Below, piece after piece: positions 51,463 to 63,156 of a stretch of 64,000 nucleotides of DNA; within the stretch, counting starts at the first letter, position 1; each line of letters starts with the position of its first letter. A program made the position numbers and the translations under genes. The notes under the pieces were generated by a model. The model was given only the letters and a program-made list of their open reading frames with translations. It was not told where the DNA came from and searched no databases. The DNA is from Rhodamnia argentea (lineage: Eukaryota; Streptophyta; Magnoliopsida; Myrtales; Myrtaceae). The stretch is from positions 25,654,283 through 25,718,282 of the forward strand of contig NC_063156.1 in assembly GCF_020921035.1 (NCBI RefSeq), given 5' to 3'.

Positions 51463-53121
51463 CCGAAGAGCTGAATGAATCAGTTTGAACACCACAACGA
51501 ATAGGGTCGGATAGAGGCATTACTGCTGGGTGTCTACTCGTGATAAAGGAATCTTTCTTCTTAATAGCAGTCATGACTGAAGTCAGATTTTGTTAGCCTC
51601 ATTAAGTCCATGAACCCGGATCATAACATTTCATGAACAAAGTGCAAAATAACACATTCAATTTGAGACAAAGTTTCCTGAGCTTTGACTTCGTTAGCCA
51701 GTGCGGTGGGATTATAAGACTTTCTAGCAATTGATGCACTTGGTTTCTCCTGTCAATTGTGCAACAAACTGCGCATACTGGAGATTGAGAGGGGGAGGCC
51801 ATCGTCGTGACTAACCCTTCTCTTCACTTTTCTGCCGCGCATCTTCGATCGAAGCAAGAATCCGTCGCCCATCCAGTTCAGGCCTAACCGATTTTCAATT
51901 TCCGATGGTACCCTACACCAACTTGAACTCAGTAACATGTTTTTACACACCCAAGTTTGAAGGGAAAATTACAAAAAAAAAAATCTAAACCTATTGTAAT
52001 TGTGTCAATTCAGTCGTAAACCTTTTTTTGGGCCAATTGAATCCTAAAATTTTGTGATTGTGCACATTTAGTCCACTTTGTCGGCCGGTTCTAAAGTGGA
52101 CAAACTTAATAATATTTTCTTTTTTCTTTTTTTTTCCTACTCCCGTAGTGGCCGGCGAGGGTCCTTGGAGCTCTATTCATGTTTGTGGAATTCTTTTGTT
52201 GTAGAAACCTTTTCTTTGTTTACGTTTTTTCTCTTTCTGGGGACATTTCAGGTAGATTTATGTTGGATTTTGAAGGATGGATTAGGACAAAAATGAGATT
52301 TCTAGAATGATTTTGACATTATTCTAATGAAAGCTAGCTAGCTGCAAACTTTGCTGCCTCCTCGTGAGTGATCATCAGTAAAGGCAATGAAGTAAGAATA
52401 ATCACCTCTTGCAGTTTCATTAATTGGTCTGCATACATCTATATATCAATTTCAGTATGTCAGCAGCTCGCGAACTATGTCCTACAAAGGGCAATTTGGT
52501 CATTTTTCCTAAAAGGGCTTCGAGTAAACTGAAAGACTGGAGGTAGCATCGGAAGCCATGCTATTGGTTCTCATTTCAAAGGATGCACCTCACAATGTGG
52601 GGTTAAAACACTAGCTTTTGTCAAAGATTACAAATTAAGCCTAAAAGAAAAGAGAGGAGGAGGGGGGGGGGGGATGAGGGCGAAGAAAGGTGAATCCCTC
52701 GAGCTACAAGTGCGTGCACACAACTTTCACACCTAAAAAATTCAATCTAGATGAGTCAATTGAGTTTACGAACCAAAGCTATCTGTCTTTCAATGCTAGG
52801 GTTTTGAACATTGAACACTCCGGCTGGCTCCGGGCTTCCATCTCTAGTACAACAATGAATCGTGAATCCAAGACAGTAAGCATGGTCCAGGTGGCCCATT
52901 CCAATGATCAAGTTGAACTGAACCCAGCCAACAAAAGAACAGGCCAGTTCAAGGCCAATTGCCAAAAGGAGCTCGAATCTTTATGCTCTTTTCTATCTTC
53001 TCGGTTTGCATCCTTTAACCTAATGCATCAATGAATGGACAATAATAGAAATTTACCCAGCAAGTTAATGACATAAATTAGCAGCTCACCTTAGAAGGAA
53101 CACAGAGAGGCAAGCCCGCTG

Positions 53122-53379
53122 TTGCCAAGAAAGCCTCATGTCCCTCGACCTGAGAAAACTTCTTCTTCAGTGGGACAATATGCTTTTGTGTCTACAGACG
53201 TCCTGCAAGTTGTTCAAGCAGAGGTAAGGGAGTTGGAGACATCCATGGCCAACATTCCGAAGTATCTGGTCAAACTGGAAAGGACCATCATCAGCATGGG
53301 CTACTACAACCCCCTAAACACCCTTCCTGAACCTACTCAATCTCCACCCTCTCAGAAACGCAAGCACACCAGCCCCTAA
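53122..53379 (+). CDS. Retroelement-derived open frame, fragment
   Basis: 85-codon frame MPRKPHVPRPEKTSSSVG.., with ANIPKYLVKLERTIISMGYY and a Pro/Gln-rich tail QSPPSQKRKHTSP. It lies upstream of a copia-like LTR and resembles low-complexity ends of plant retroelement proteins. The start is probably a chance ATG within a longer lost frame. Function in the host is not suggested. Confidence 0.4.
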   Translation: MPRKPHVPRPEKTSSSVGQYAFVSTDVLQVVQAEVRELETSMANIPKYLVKLERTIISMGYYNPLNTLPEPTQSPPSQKRKHTSP

Positions 53380-54005
53380 TGATCTTACCTGATGTTTTGC
53401 GCTTTCATTGCCTGTTTTTGATGCCTTGTGGATATTGTCTCTTGAATGGTGTTTAGGATTTTTTTTTTTACCCCGATGTTGCACCACCTGTCTAAATGAA
53501 TGAATTGATGTTATTCATATCCTATGTTGCTTTATCTACTGTTTTCTACTTTTGTTGATGACAAAAAGGGAGAGAGTATTTCTTTGTGAATGGTTATGTG
53601 GACAGGATGTGCAATTCTAAAGGAGACACAAAAACAGGGGGAGCCTGTGAAATATGAGGAGCTATAAGACAAAAACCCAACGGCATGAGGACAAAAATTT
53701 CCTCTCAAGAAGCTCATCTTAAACTATTTCCTCTCAAGATGCTTTTCTTAAACGGCTTATTTTTTTTAACATCTTGAAACTGCGACTACTTAAGCTTGAT
53801 CAACACTTTTCAAAATCAAAAGATCAGCTTAGTCGATCCTTCTCCAGATTCAATTCCAAATCTTTTTCGAAGAAATCATTTTATATGCAACCGTGCCTTA
53901 TAAACGAAATATCAACTATGCAGATCTTTACTTTATTGCACTCTATAAACTCTATCTCACATTACATCTACGGGATAGTTTTGTCATCATAAAAAAGGGA
54001 GCGAT

Positions 54006-55019
54006 TGTTGGACAAACATCTCATAAAACATTTTGATGATCTCCAAATTATCCTTTGGTATTTTATTTACCCTTGGTGTGCAGATGTTTATTGCCTATGG
54101 CTAAGGATCACGAGATGGCCATAAGGTAAAAAGCGTGTGAAGACTAAAGCACTTTCGGGAAAACATTCGTTGAGGACCTCAAAAGACCTGGTCACCGAAT
54201 ATTTGATATCGGGGGTTGAAGATTAGGTCAAACAAGGAGTATAAAGTTTATGCATGCCAATGTTTCGAAAAGATCAGGTGAAGTTGGCTGCATGTGATGG
54301 AAATGGCCAACGGGAAGAATTTTGTCTTCTCGGAACAGGTTCTCTGCTGTGTTAGAGAAAAGCTAAAACTGTCGGTGTGAAATAGCGAGTTAGCACCTAT
54401 TTTAGAAAAGTCCTGTCTGACAAGGGAAAGCGGTTCCAATGCAATGATAAGCTATTCCATCAAACTTCAACGACTCTTTTGCTTCTCCAGAGATATTCCA
54501 ACGGCTAGTTTGCTGAGGCTTATAAAAGGAGGAGATCATGAAGGCCAAAAGTAAGAAGGAGAATTCGAATTGATTGAATATCCATTGTTGCTCTAGAATT
54601 TGTTCTAGTTGGAAAGCAAGTGTAAAAGATCTTGTGACCTGTTGTTGCCTAGTAATCGTGCAAAATCAAATGTACATCTACGAGCGGTGAGGCTGTATCG
54701 AGATAGTGTGATCTATTGTGTAAAAGATCAGCTCACATACTATTTGCAACTTGTGAGGCAGTTTACTAGTGTATTCTAGCTCGTGTTGTGGCTGTTAGTT
54801 GTGTGGAGTAGACGTAGGCTTGGTATATAAGCCGAACCACTATATATATGATGTGCCAATCTTTTCTATCTCATATCTCTGCTTGCACACACCCAGATCT
54901 TGTTTGGCAATACATTTGCTTGCCCGATCTTTTTCATACCACCTTTGGTTTTTTGCAAAATCTGAAAAAGTTTGAAACAACCTATTTATCCCCCCTCTAG
55001 GTTGCATTATTAGTCTTCA
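54006..55019 (+). mobile_element. Copia-type 3' LTR remnant
   Basis: It begins tgttggacaaacatctcata right after a purine tract (tcatcataaaaaagggagcg), the usual junction of plant copia internal DNA with its 3' LTR. It contains gtggagtagacgtaggcttg and a tatatata box near 54842. Near its end is tttatcccccctctaggttg, and it closes with tcttca at 55019. The length of about 1.0 kb suits this LTR type. A second gtcatcaaaa-like tract (about 53560) lies upstream. No 5' LTR is found, so the element is truncated. Confidence 0.7.
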
Positions 55020-55020
55020 C

Positions 55021-56470
55021 ACATATGACACTTGAGCTAATTCAATCAAAAACCTTTCACTTGGGCCAGTTTAGTCCTCAACTTTTTGACAATTTGGCAA
55101 TGTATATATTTGGTCAATTTTTACTGAAAATCGCTGAATTTGACAATTTTTTAAATAAATTTTCTACTTTTATTTCTTTTTTCCTTTTTTTTTAATAGGA
55201 CTAGGGCCGGTGACCTCTACCGGCAACTGCCAAGGCAGCAAACCAGCAGAGGAAAATTAGAGGAAAAGAAAAAAAAGGAAAAAAGAAGAGAAAAAAGTTC
55301 AAGAAAAAATACAAATAACGGTCCACTTTAGCGCTGTCTGAGCATACGTGCATTCCTTTGACAATGATAAAAGTTCCCTTGAAATTAAATCGCCTGGAGA
55401 AATTCATTTAAACATATGAGAAAGATTTTAAGTGCAGATCCAGATTTGGTGTGCAGGAGTTATATTGAGATAATTACGAGATGATTAATTTAAGAACTTC
55501 AAATTGCACGATTTCGGCCATTAGATAGGCTCACATCAGGATCTTGAAATAAGAGTTTGATGACGAAATCCTTGTGTGAATGTTATGGAGCATGGAGATA
55601 AATCAAATGGGAAACATCAGACGGATCATCAAGAAAAAATTATAAACATATGACACTTGAGCTAATTCAGTAAAAAAAACCTTTCAATTGGGCTAGTTTA
55701 GTCCTCAACTTTTTGACAATTTGGCAATGTATACATTTAGCCAATTTTTGCTGAAAATCGCTGAAGTTAACAATTTTTTAAATAAATTTTCTGATTTTAT
55801 TTCTTTTTTCCTATTATTTATAAATGGTGCTAGGGCCAGTGAATTCTACGGGCAACTGCCAAGGCAGCAAACCGTTAGAAAAAAATAAGAGGAAAAAAAA
55901 AAGGGAAAAAATATGTGCATTCTTCTGACAATGGTAAAAGATCTCTCGAAACTTAATCGTCCGGGGAAATTCATTTAAGACATAAGAGAAAGATTTTTAA
56001 GTGCGGATCTAGATTCGGTATGCGGGAGTTATATTGAGATAATTACTAGATGATTACCTTAAGAACTTCGAATTGCGCGGTTTCGGCCATTAGATAGGCT
56101 TATGTCGCGACCTTGAAATAAAAGTTTGATGTCGACATCCTTGTGTGAATCTACTTTATAATATCGAGCATAGAGAGATAAATCAAATGGGAAACATCAC
56201 ATGGGATCATTACAAAAAAAAAAGTCATCAACATATTACACTTAATTCAATAAAAAAAAAAAAAAAACCTTTCAATTTGGCCAGTTTAGTTCTCAAGTTT
56301 TTGACAATTTGGCAATGTAGTCATCACAGTCAATTTTAACTGGAGATTGCTGAAGTTGCCAAGGGAGTAGACCTGCAGAGGGAAATAAGAAAAAACGATA
56401 AAAATGGGGAAAAAAGAAAAGCAGGAGAAAAAGAAAAATGAATAGGAAAAAATTCAGAAAAAAAATAAAA
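55021..56470. repeat. Three degenerate copies of a ~600 bp repeat
   Basis: Copies start with acatatgacacttgagctaa or a variant at 55021, 55646 and 56231 (spacing 625 and 585). Each runs cctttca..tgggc, gtttagt..ctcaa, ttttgacaatttggcaatgt, then a gcaactgccaaggcagcaaa-type core. The first two continue with ggccattagataggct (about 55518 and 56088). A tandem segmental duplication is the simplest explanation; the third copy is cut short. Confidence 0.8.
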
Positions 56471-58080
56471 ATAACTGTCCACTTTAGTACTAATCGTGCT
56501 ATGTAGGGACGACCGCCATACACATCGGTGATTTTCGATCGGAATTGATCGTAAGGACCGTAGAGGTGTGGTTCATACTCCCCATCGATAAGAAGGGATG
56601 TGAGTCTTTTATTGAAAAAATTCAAGAAAAAGATATAAATAACTGTCCACTTAGTTTGACAACAAAAAAAAAAAACTATCAACTTTAGGAAGACATGTTT
56701 GTAATTGAGTGATGTAACGAGAGATACGGGAGGCTAATTATAGTAAAATTCTCTGCAGAATATAGCCTTAATTTATGGGTGAATTAGGATAAAACATTGT
56801 GTCGATTTCTCTTTCTCGTAATGCGCTTAATTTCATTATGATTGTGCACCAAATCCTAACAAGGACTACATCAGCAAAATGTAAAAAAATTTAGGACTAA
56901 ATTGATCAAATTAAAAAATTTAATACTTTTTTAGCAATTTCTCCGAAAGCATACCATCAAATCTATGTGGCCTCTAACGTAATTGTAACAACACAAAAAA
57001 GAATTATGAAGAGAGGACGGACGTATATCTATGAAATCCCGAAAAGCCATTTTTAGGATTTACTGTCCCTCCCAAATATTACCAAATTAACCCTGTAACC
57101 AGTATTAAAAGCAACTTTATAGAAAATCCCACGTCCAATGCCCACTCCGCATGTATTCGAACTGCCCCGCTATGCCGTCCTCGTCGCTCCGCTTCACCAT
57201 TTCCCGAATTCTCCCCTTTTCCTTCAACTGTTGTTCATCTCTCACCTTCTTAACAGTCCATCTTCTCATCTTTAGTATTTTGTAATTGTCTTGTCGGGGC
57301 GAAGAATTTATGGCCCTTTGGATTATTATTTGCTGACCGAGGACTCCGGTATCTAATGGACACACTTGAAGGTGGATCGGGAATTTTGGATTGGTAGAAA
57401 TCGAGTACTCTTGAGGTGCAAGATCGAGCTCCAGCGGACAGTTCCACTCTATCACTTGAAAAGTCCGGGATGGCGGACCTACAAATGTGTTCGTCGAAGA
57501 ACAAGCCAGTTCATGGCCAATTATTTTTAGGAGCTAAAATCTGTGAACATTCTTTTTTTGTTTTTTTGTATTGACCTTCTTTTCCATAATAGATGTACCT
57601 GCGCATAAATAAAAAAAGGAAACCAGAAATAGCCCATGCAGAGAAACGCGCGTGGAAGAAAGAAATAGAGGTGACGGTTATTGGTTCGTAACCCGCCTCT
57701 GCAAGTTTGCTTCTCTGAACTTCTGCAAAAGAATTATCGCGAAGCCTCAATCAGCCTCCATTTTTGTTTCAGGCTTTCTTCTCTCTTCTATTTTACTCTT
57801 CTGTTTTCGTCTGCTTCTCTCTCCTCCTCACTCAGCACATCGCCATTTTCGTTCACAAGCTTTCTTCACTCCTCCTCCGTCTTTGTTGGCCACGACCCCC
57901 AAAAAAAAAATAATAATAATGGCCTCGCAATCCCTTGTTGTAGTTTCCACGCCTTCTTCCGCTCGACGGCCCAGTTTCTGCCGGCGTTTGTGTATCTTCT
58001 CTCTCTTCTTCTTCTTTTCTTCTTCTTTGATTTTTCTCCTTGTTCACGATCGCCTCCTTGTTTCAACCTGTTTCATTTAG

Positions 58081-59386
58081 GTACATCAGGCAGTGGGAAG
58101 GGTACTCGACGTGTGAATTTCGTTCAGCACTTTGGCGTCACCCATCTCAATGCCGGCGATCTTCTCCAAGCGGAAATCCAATCTGGTTGCGGAATTGGGT
58201 TAATAAGCCACTGTCCTTGATCTTCTATTGCTTCTTTTTCTCTCATCAGTTTGATCTATTGCTTCACGAGGTCTGTACAGTATCTTTAGTTATGCTTTTC
58301 GCAATAAATTCTTTTGATTATCTGTTGTTTACGTAACCATCATTAAATGACTCTTGATTAATGATTGTCTTGAGCCGAGCATCACCCCATAAATGGTACG
58401 ACATGAAATCGAACTCTGTTCGACGCGGATCAACCAATTATCAGCAGATGCACATCAATATGAATGGATGCATGTGATTAGATCTATTTCTTTGAGGTTC
58501 TTGTAAAGGCCGGACGAGCACCTGAAATTTCTCTTCCAATTGGCAGAACTATGATCCAGAATATGATTAAGGAGGGAAAGATTGCGCCTGCAAAAGTGTC
58601 AATCAAGCTCCTGCCAAAAGCCACGCAAGAAAGTAGAAATGACAAGTTCCTTCTGAATGAGGAAAGTCGTTCGGCATTTGAAGCTGTTGTAAGTTTGACC
58701 GCACCTGTTCTTATCTAAAAAAAATAATCGCTACTCAGATCTCAGTATTACTATAGTATCATCCCGCACAGTTCAAATGTGAGCCTACTGAGTGTTGATC
58801 TTCCTTCCTAAAAGATTGACTAGCAAAACATCTGCAGACTAAGATTGAGACAGAATTCGCTTTGTTTTTCGCTTGTCCTGTGGAAGAGATGGAAAGGCGC
58901 TTCTTGAGTCGGAGTCAGGTCTGGCAATTACTTCTCCGTCACTTTTCCCTAGAAGAAGATTCATATTCTTGCTTTTGCCATCTTTCCAGCTCATCCAATC
59001 AATTTAGATGTCTGATGCCTTTCCGCTATTTCTTACTGGCTTGAAGGGAAGAGAAGATGACAACGTAGAAGCAATAAGGAAAAGGTTTGAGGCATTCTTG
59101 GGGTCTAGCCTCTCAGTTATTGAGCATTGCAATTCCTGGGGAAATGTCAGAAAGGTGAGGAAATTTCTCAATGTGTTGAAACTTTCTGTAGGTGTGTATG
59201 GTATGTTCTGGTTGCATCGTTTCATGCACTTGCTTATTTCTTTTAGCATTCAATAAGATTGATGCTAGAAAGCCTATTGAAGAGGCGTTTGAGGCAGTAA
59301 AAACAGTTTTCACCTCAGAACCTGAGAAGCTATTGCGCCACACTCGTACTTTTCTTAGAGGCTTCATTTGCTGTGAAAGTCAATGA
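58081..59386 (+). pseudogene. UMP-CMP kinase-like gene, decayed
   Basis: Nucleoside monophosphate kinase that phosphorylates UMP and CMP. Exon-like blocks: 58081-~58200, 58547-58688, 58838-58918, 59047-59154, 59258-59386. They keep the splice sites of the plant UMK3 type, so this is a duplicated gene, not a reverse-transcribed copy. Kept: GSGKGT of the P-loop, [47 protein letters not shown], and a C-terminus with IDARKPIEEAFEAVKTVFT. Lost: the P-loop starts GTSGSG instead of GGPGSG. The NMP-binding Arg is Gln (DLLQAEI). The DGFPR motif is deleted in frame (KFLLNEESR). FFDCP became FFACP. A frameshift and weak donor end the first block near 58195. The first exon is not found. Probably inactive; a neofunctional product is conceivable. 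Confidence 0.8.
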
Positions 59387-59568
59387 AAGGAACGATACAG
59401 TGGGGAGCTGAATCATCTTCACATGTTTGTTAAATGCTGTCCCTTTAATGCCTTATACGGAACCAGTACTTGTTATACTGTCTCATGAGATTATTTGGCA
59501 CGATGATAGCTTGGAACAACTTTGTATGTAAACTTTTGTCTAGTTACGAGAGGCTTCTATTTCCACAG

Positions 59569-61759
59569 CCATCCCGACTGTTGGGCAGCCTCTCAACACC
59601 GTTACCATCCCTTGCTGCGGTTCAGTCTATGTCTAAATCGGTACCTGTACCACCTCCCTCGAGCGGCGACGGTGGTAGGGGAATCTTTCTTTCGCGGTTC
59701 TTTTCCTTTTTCCCGTATTTTTTTCTCTTATGAACTTCCCTTTCTCTCCTCTGCTGTTTTATTTTTAAATTCACCTGTTTTCTCGTGTTATATCCTGTCT
59801 TTGCACCAGGGAGAGTAGTTGCTCTAGTGATAGGCGCTGGCGGAAGGGAGCATGCACTCTGCTTCGCCTTGCAACGATCCCCATCGTGCAAGGCTGTCTT
59901 CTGTGCGCCTGGAAATGCCGGCATTTCCAGCTCTGGAAATGCCGTTTGCCTTCCTGGGCTGGACATTTCTGACAGTTCAGCTGTCATATCTGTCTGCCGC
60001 GAGCTGGGAATCGACCTCGTGGTAGTTGGGCCGGAGGCTCCTCTTGTCTCTGGGATTGTGGACGATCTTGCTCGAGCAGGCATTCTTACCTTTGGCCCCT
60101 CATCCAAAGCCGCTGCTTTAGAGGGCTCTAAAACCTTCTTCAAGAGCATCTGCGACAAGTACAACATCCCCACGGCCAAGGTTGTCCTGGAATCTTAAGT
60201 ACTTTTAGCTTGATAGCGTAGTGATCTTCACGTAGACATACAAATGGTCTCCCGTTAGGTGTTACATCCAAGTCATGTCCTCGCAAATGATAGTTGTCTG
60301 GGCTTTGCGATTATTGCACTCGCTAGTTTTTCTCATGGATAAGACTTGAGTTTTTAACCAGTTCCTTCTCTTTTTATTGCTGGTGCAGTATAAAACTTTC
60401 ACCGACCCATCTGAAGCAAAGCAATACATCAAGAAGGAAGGGGCTCCAATTGTTGTAAAGACGCATGGGTTGGCTGCTGGGAAGGGTGCCATTGTTGTCA
60501 TGATGTTGGAGGAGGCATATGATGCTGTTGACTCAATGCTTGTGAAGGGGGCTTTTGGCTCTGGGTGTGGCAAGCTCATCGTTGAGGAGTTCCTAGAAGG
60601 CGATGAAGTCTCTTTCTATGCACTGGTAGACGGAGAGACAGCCATTCCCCTGGCATCTGTGCAAGATCATAAACGAGTTGGAGATGGTGATACAGGACTG
60701 AATACTGGTGGAATGGGTGCATACTCTCCAGCACCAGTATTAACTCCAGAATTGCAGTCATTCGTGATGAAGTCTATTATTCTCCCTACTGTCAAAGGGA
60801 TGGCAGCTGAAGGCTGCAAGTTTGTTGGTGTTCTAGGTGCAGGTCTCATAATAGAGAAGAAGTCTGGGTTTGCTAAACTGATTGAGTATGATGTGCGCTT
60901 TGGAGATCCGGAGTGTCAGGTATGTAGTTGAATCTGTAAGTAGTTAGTGTCCAGAATCTTTTATAATATATTATTATGGCTGATGTTGACTATTTTGGGT
61001 TTCAGTTCCTCCTAACGTATATATTTTGAAGAAATATTCAATGCTAATCTTCTGGGCAGCTCCATCTAAAGTCGTATCTTTCTTTTCACTCGTTCCTAGA
61101 TTTAGTGGTGATAATGTTGCAGGCCATCATTTTTTTTTTATCTTAATAAACCTTGTTCCTATTTTCGCATCGCCTTGGACTGTTTGGGCTCATGTTTATG
61201 TAGTCTGCATATTCTGTCGACAACTTTACATGGAGAGGGAAGAAGTGCATTCAATGGTCTAAATAAATGGATCTCCCTTCCATTTTGCTTTTTATTTTTG
61301 GCATGGATTCTGTTAATCACGAAGATTCCCTTGCATTTGCAGGTGTTCATGCTTCGTCTAAAATCAGATTTGGCACGAGTATTGTTGGCAGCTTGTAGGG
61401 GTGAGTTGAGTGGAGTGACTCTCGACTGGTCACCTGAAACTGCTATGGTAGTGGTAATGGCAAGTAGGGGCTATCCAGGAAACTACCAAGCAGGAAGTGT
61501 GATTCAGAATCTGGAAGCAGCAGAAATGGTTGCTCCATCTGTTAAGATATTCCACGGTGGAACAGCTTTTGACTCAGATGGGAATTTCATTGCGGCAAGT
61601 GGTCGTGTTCTTGGGGTCACTGCTAAGGGAAGGAATTTGGAAGAAGCACGCGAAAGAGCTTACAACGCAGTTGAAGCCATTGACTGGCGAGGAGGATTCT
61701 ATCGCCACGACATTGGGTGGAGAGCACTTACAAAGACGGAAGTAGAGAAAGAAGGTTAA
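59569..61759 (+). CDS. PUR2: Phosphoribosylamine-glycine ligase (GARS), plastid type, 5' end unresolved
   Basis: ATP-grasp enzyme that joins phosphoribosylamine and glycine in de novo purine synthesis, normally in plastids. Sure exons: 59810-60180, 60389-60919 and 61343-61759, in phase, 439 codons with stop. A likely upstream exon 59569-59671 (or to 59674) codes [29 protein letters not shown], which looks like the end of a transit peptide and joins in frame to [17 protein letters not shown]. Visible motifs: [61 protein letters not shown]. The start codon was not identified. Unusual residues: [11 protein letters not shown] for the common [20 protein letters not shown] for EYNVRFGDP, and GVLGAGL for GVLYAGL. 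It may be a diverged second copy. Confidence 0.82.
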
Positions 61760-62270
61760 GGCGGTGACAACAAGGTTAGGATTTACCTGGGTGGAGACAG
61801 TTTATCTCAGGGGACATTTTTTGGATGAATATATCATTGGCTAGTTGTCGGGACAAACATGTTTTACACCTCGTGAGATCCTTTTGCATTTCTCTCTAAG
61901 AGCTACTGAATGACTGGAAAAACAATGTTCCGCTTTTTCTTCTTTGAGGAATAGTTACGGTTGTGGGATTTTTGTTTATGTTTGGCTAGTTAAGTAACGC
62001 CCTTGGCTGTGTTTACGGGGGTTCGCGTTGCACTTGCATCTTCGGTTGCAGTTGACGAATGAGAAATTTATTTTGTGCTGCACTGACGTGAGAGCACCAC
62101 CGCTTTTAAGTCAACGACTATAGCAGAGGGTGCAGGCGTGTTACACGTTAAATTTGACCTTCTTAACGTTCGTCCACGCCTATCAAACAGGTGAGTCGGA
62201 TAACAAATAATTCAATCTAAATAAATCAATTTGGCCCGTTAATGATTAATTTATTATAGTGTAAATTTAG
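61760..62270. other. PUR2 3' region
   Basis: Likely the 3' untranslated region of PUR2, then AT-rich spacer. No gene is seen. It ends at the target-site copy of the inverted-repeat element starting at 62271. Confidence 0.5.
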
Positions 62271-63151
62271 GGCCCGCATGGCAACGATTATGATTCGAAA
62301 AAGTAATTCTGATCAGAACTGATTTTTTTTAATTTTGTTTTTTACATGAATTTTAGAGGATTAGAACGCGTTTTGTAACTACACAAAATTTCTATTCATA
62401 GAGTAACAATGCGTTTGGTAACTTCACAGAATTTATGTTCTTAAAAACAATTTCTCTTCTCTTTTTTTTTTATTTAAGTGAAATAATTACGTCTTGTCAC
62501 TATAAAAACAACCTATATAGCATCACTAATAAAATGAATACATATCATACATAATCTATAATTAGTCTATTTATTTTGTAGAGCATAAAGACATATGCAA
62601 AATTCATAAGAAAGAACGTAAACTCAATAGGCAATTTGCACTTTAATTTTTGCCACGAATTTGCACTTAAACACATATATATTTAACCAAACCCATATGT
62701 GATCCGACATGTATTACATAAACACGTCTTTATTTAACCAAATCGTGCCATATTTGTTTCTTATGATTTGTTACGATTGCAATACAAATCTAGAGAAATT
62801 TTTTTAATTTTTTTTCAAAATTTATTTTTTTTCAAAATTTATTTGTTGTTTTTTTTCTAAAATATATGTTGTATTTTTAAAATGTATTTTTTATTTTCCT
62901 TTTTCTACAACGATTGGCAGCGATCGGCGGCACAAAATTGGGGCCTTCTCACTTTATTTGTCTTGTTTCTAAAAAGTAATTTTGGAACAAAAATGACATT
63001 TCCTTTTATTCTTATTTCTGCTCTAAAAGTGTTCCCAGGAATAGAATCAAAAAATTTTAAGATCAAAATCATGTATGTTACCAAACGGATTTCTCATCCT
63101 TTTTGTTTTAGGGAACACAATTAGAATATCAGAATTGTTGCCATACGGGCC
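62271..63151. mobile_element. 881 bp inverted-repeat element with possible 5 bp target duplication
   Basis: Left end ggcccgcatggcaacgatta. Right end gttgccatacgggcc is its near-perfect inverse. Further in, tgcgtttggtaac (about 62411) pairs with gttaccaaacggat (about 63078), and other blocks match imperfectly. Both ends are bordered by tttag (62266-62270 and 63152-63156). No transposase frame is visible, so it is non-autonomous. Superfamily was not decided; hAT elements usually make 8 bp duplications. Confidence 0.7.
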
Positions 63152-63156
63152 TTTAG

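Larger units (their letters stand above)
51105..58080. other. Long repeat-filled spacer
   Basis: No confident cellular gene. From left to right: 3' untranslated region of the gene ending at 51104, a plastid-derived insertion near 51350-51462, a poly-T tract, AT-rich repeats, a copia remnant with LTR (53122-55019), three copies of a ~600 bp repeat (55021-56470) and pyrimidine-rich sequence (57650-58080). A frame at 57919 ([18 protein letters not shown]) resembles a plastid transit peptide and might be a first exon of a downstream gene, but no good splice donor is seen. Confidence 0.5.

Noticed and set aside
51428-51500. Functional tRNA-Thr gene
   Set aside because: Only the 5' half matches; the anticodon stem 3' side, T-arm and acceptor 3' strand are missing.
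52690-53034. Plus-strand frame of 114 codons
   Set aside because: Lies in repeat-rich DNA ahead of a copia remnant; composition and context do not support a cellular gene.
57117-57504. Two overlapping minus-strand frames of 112 and 84 codons
   Set aside because: They overlap in different frames, match no family I know, and no splice or promoter context supports either.
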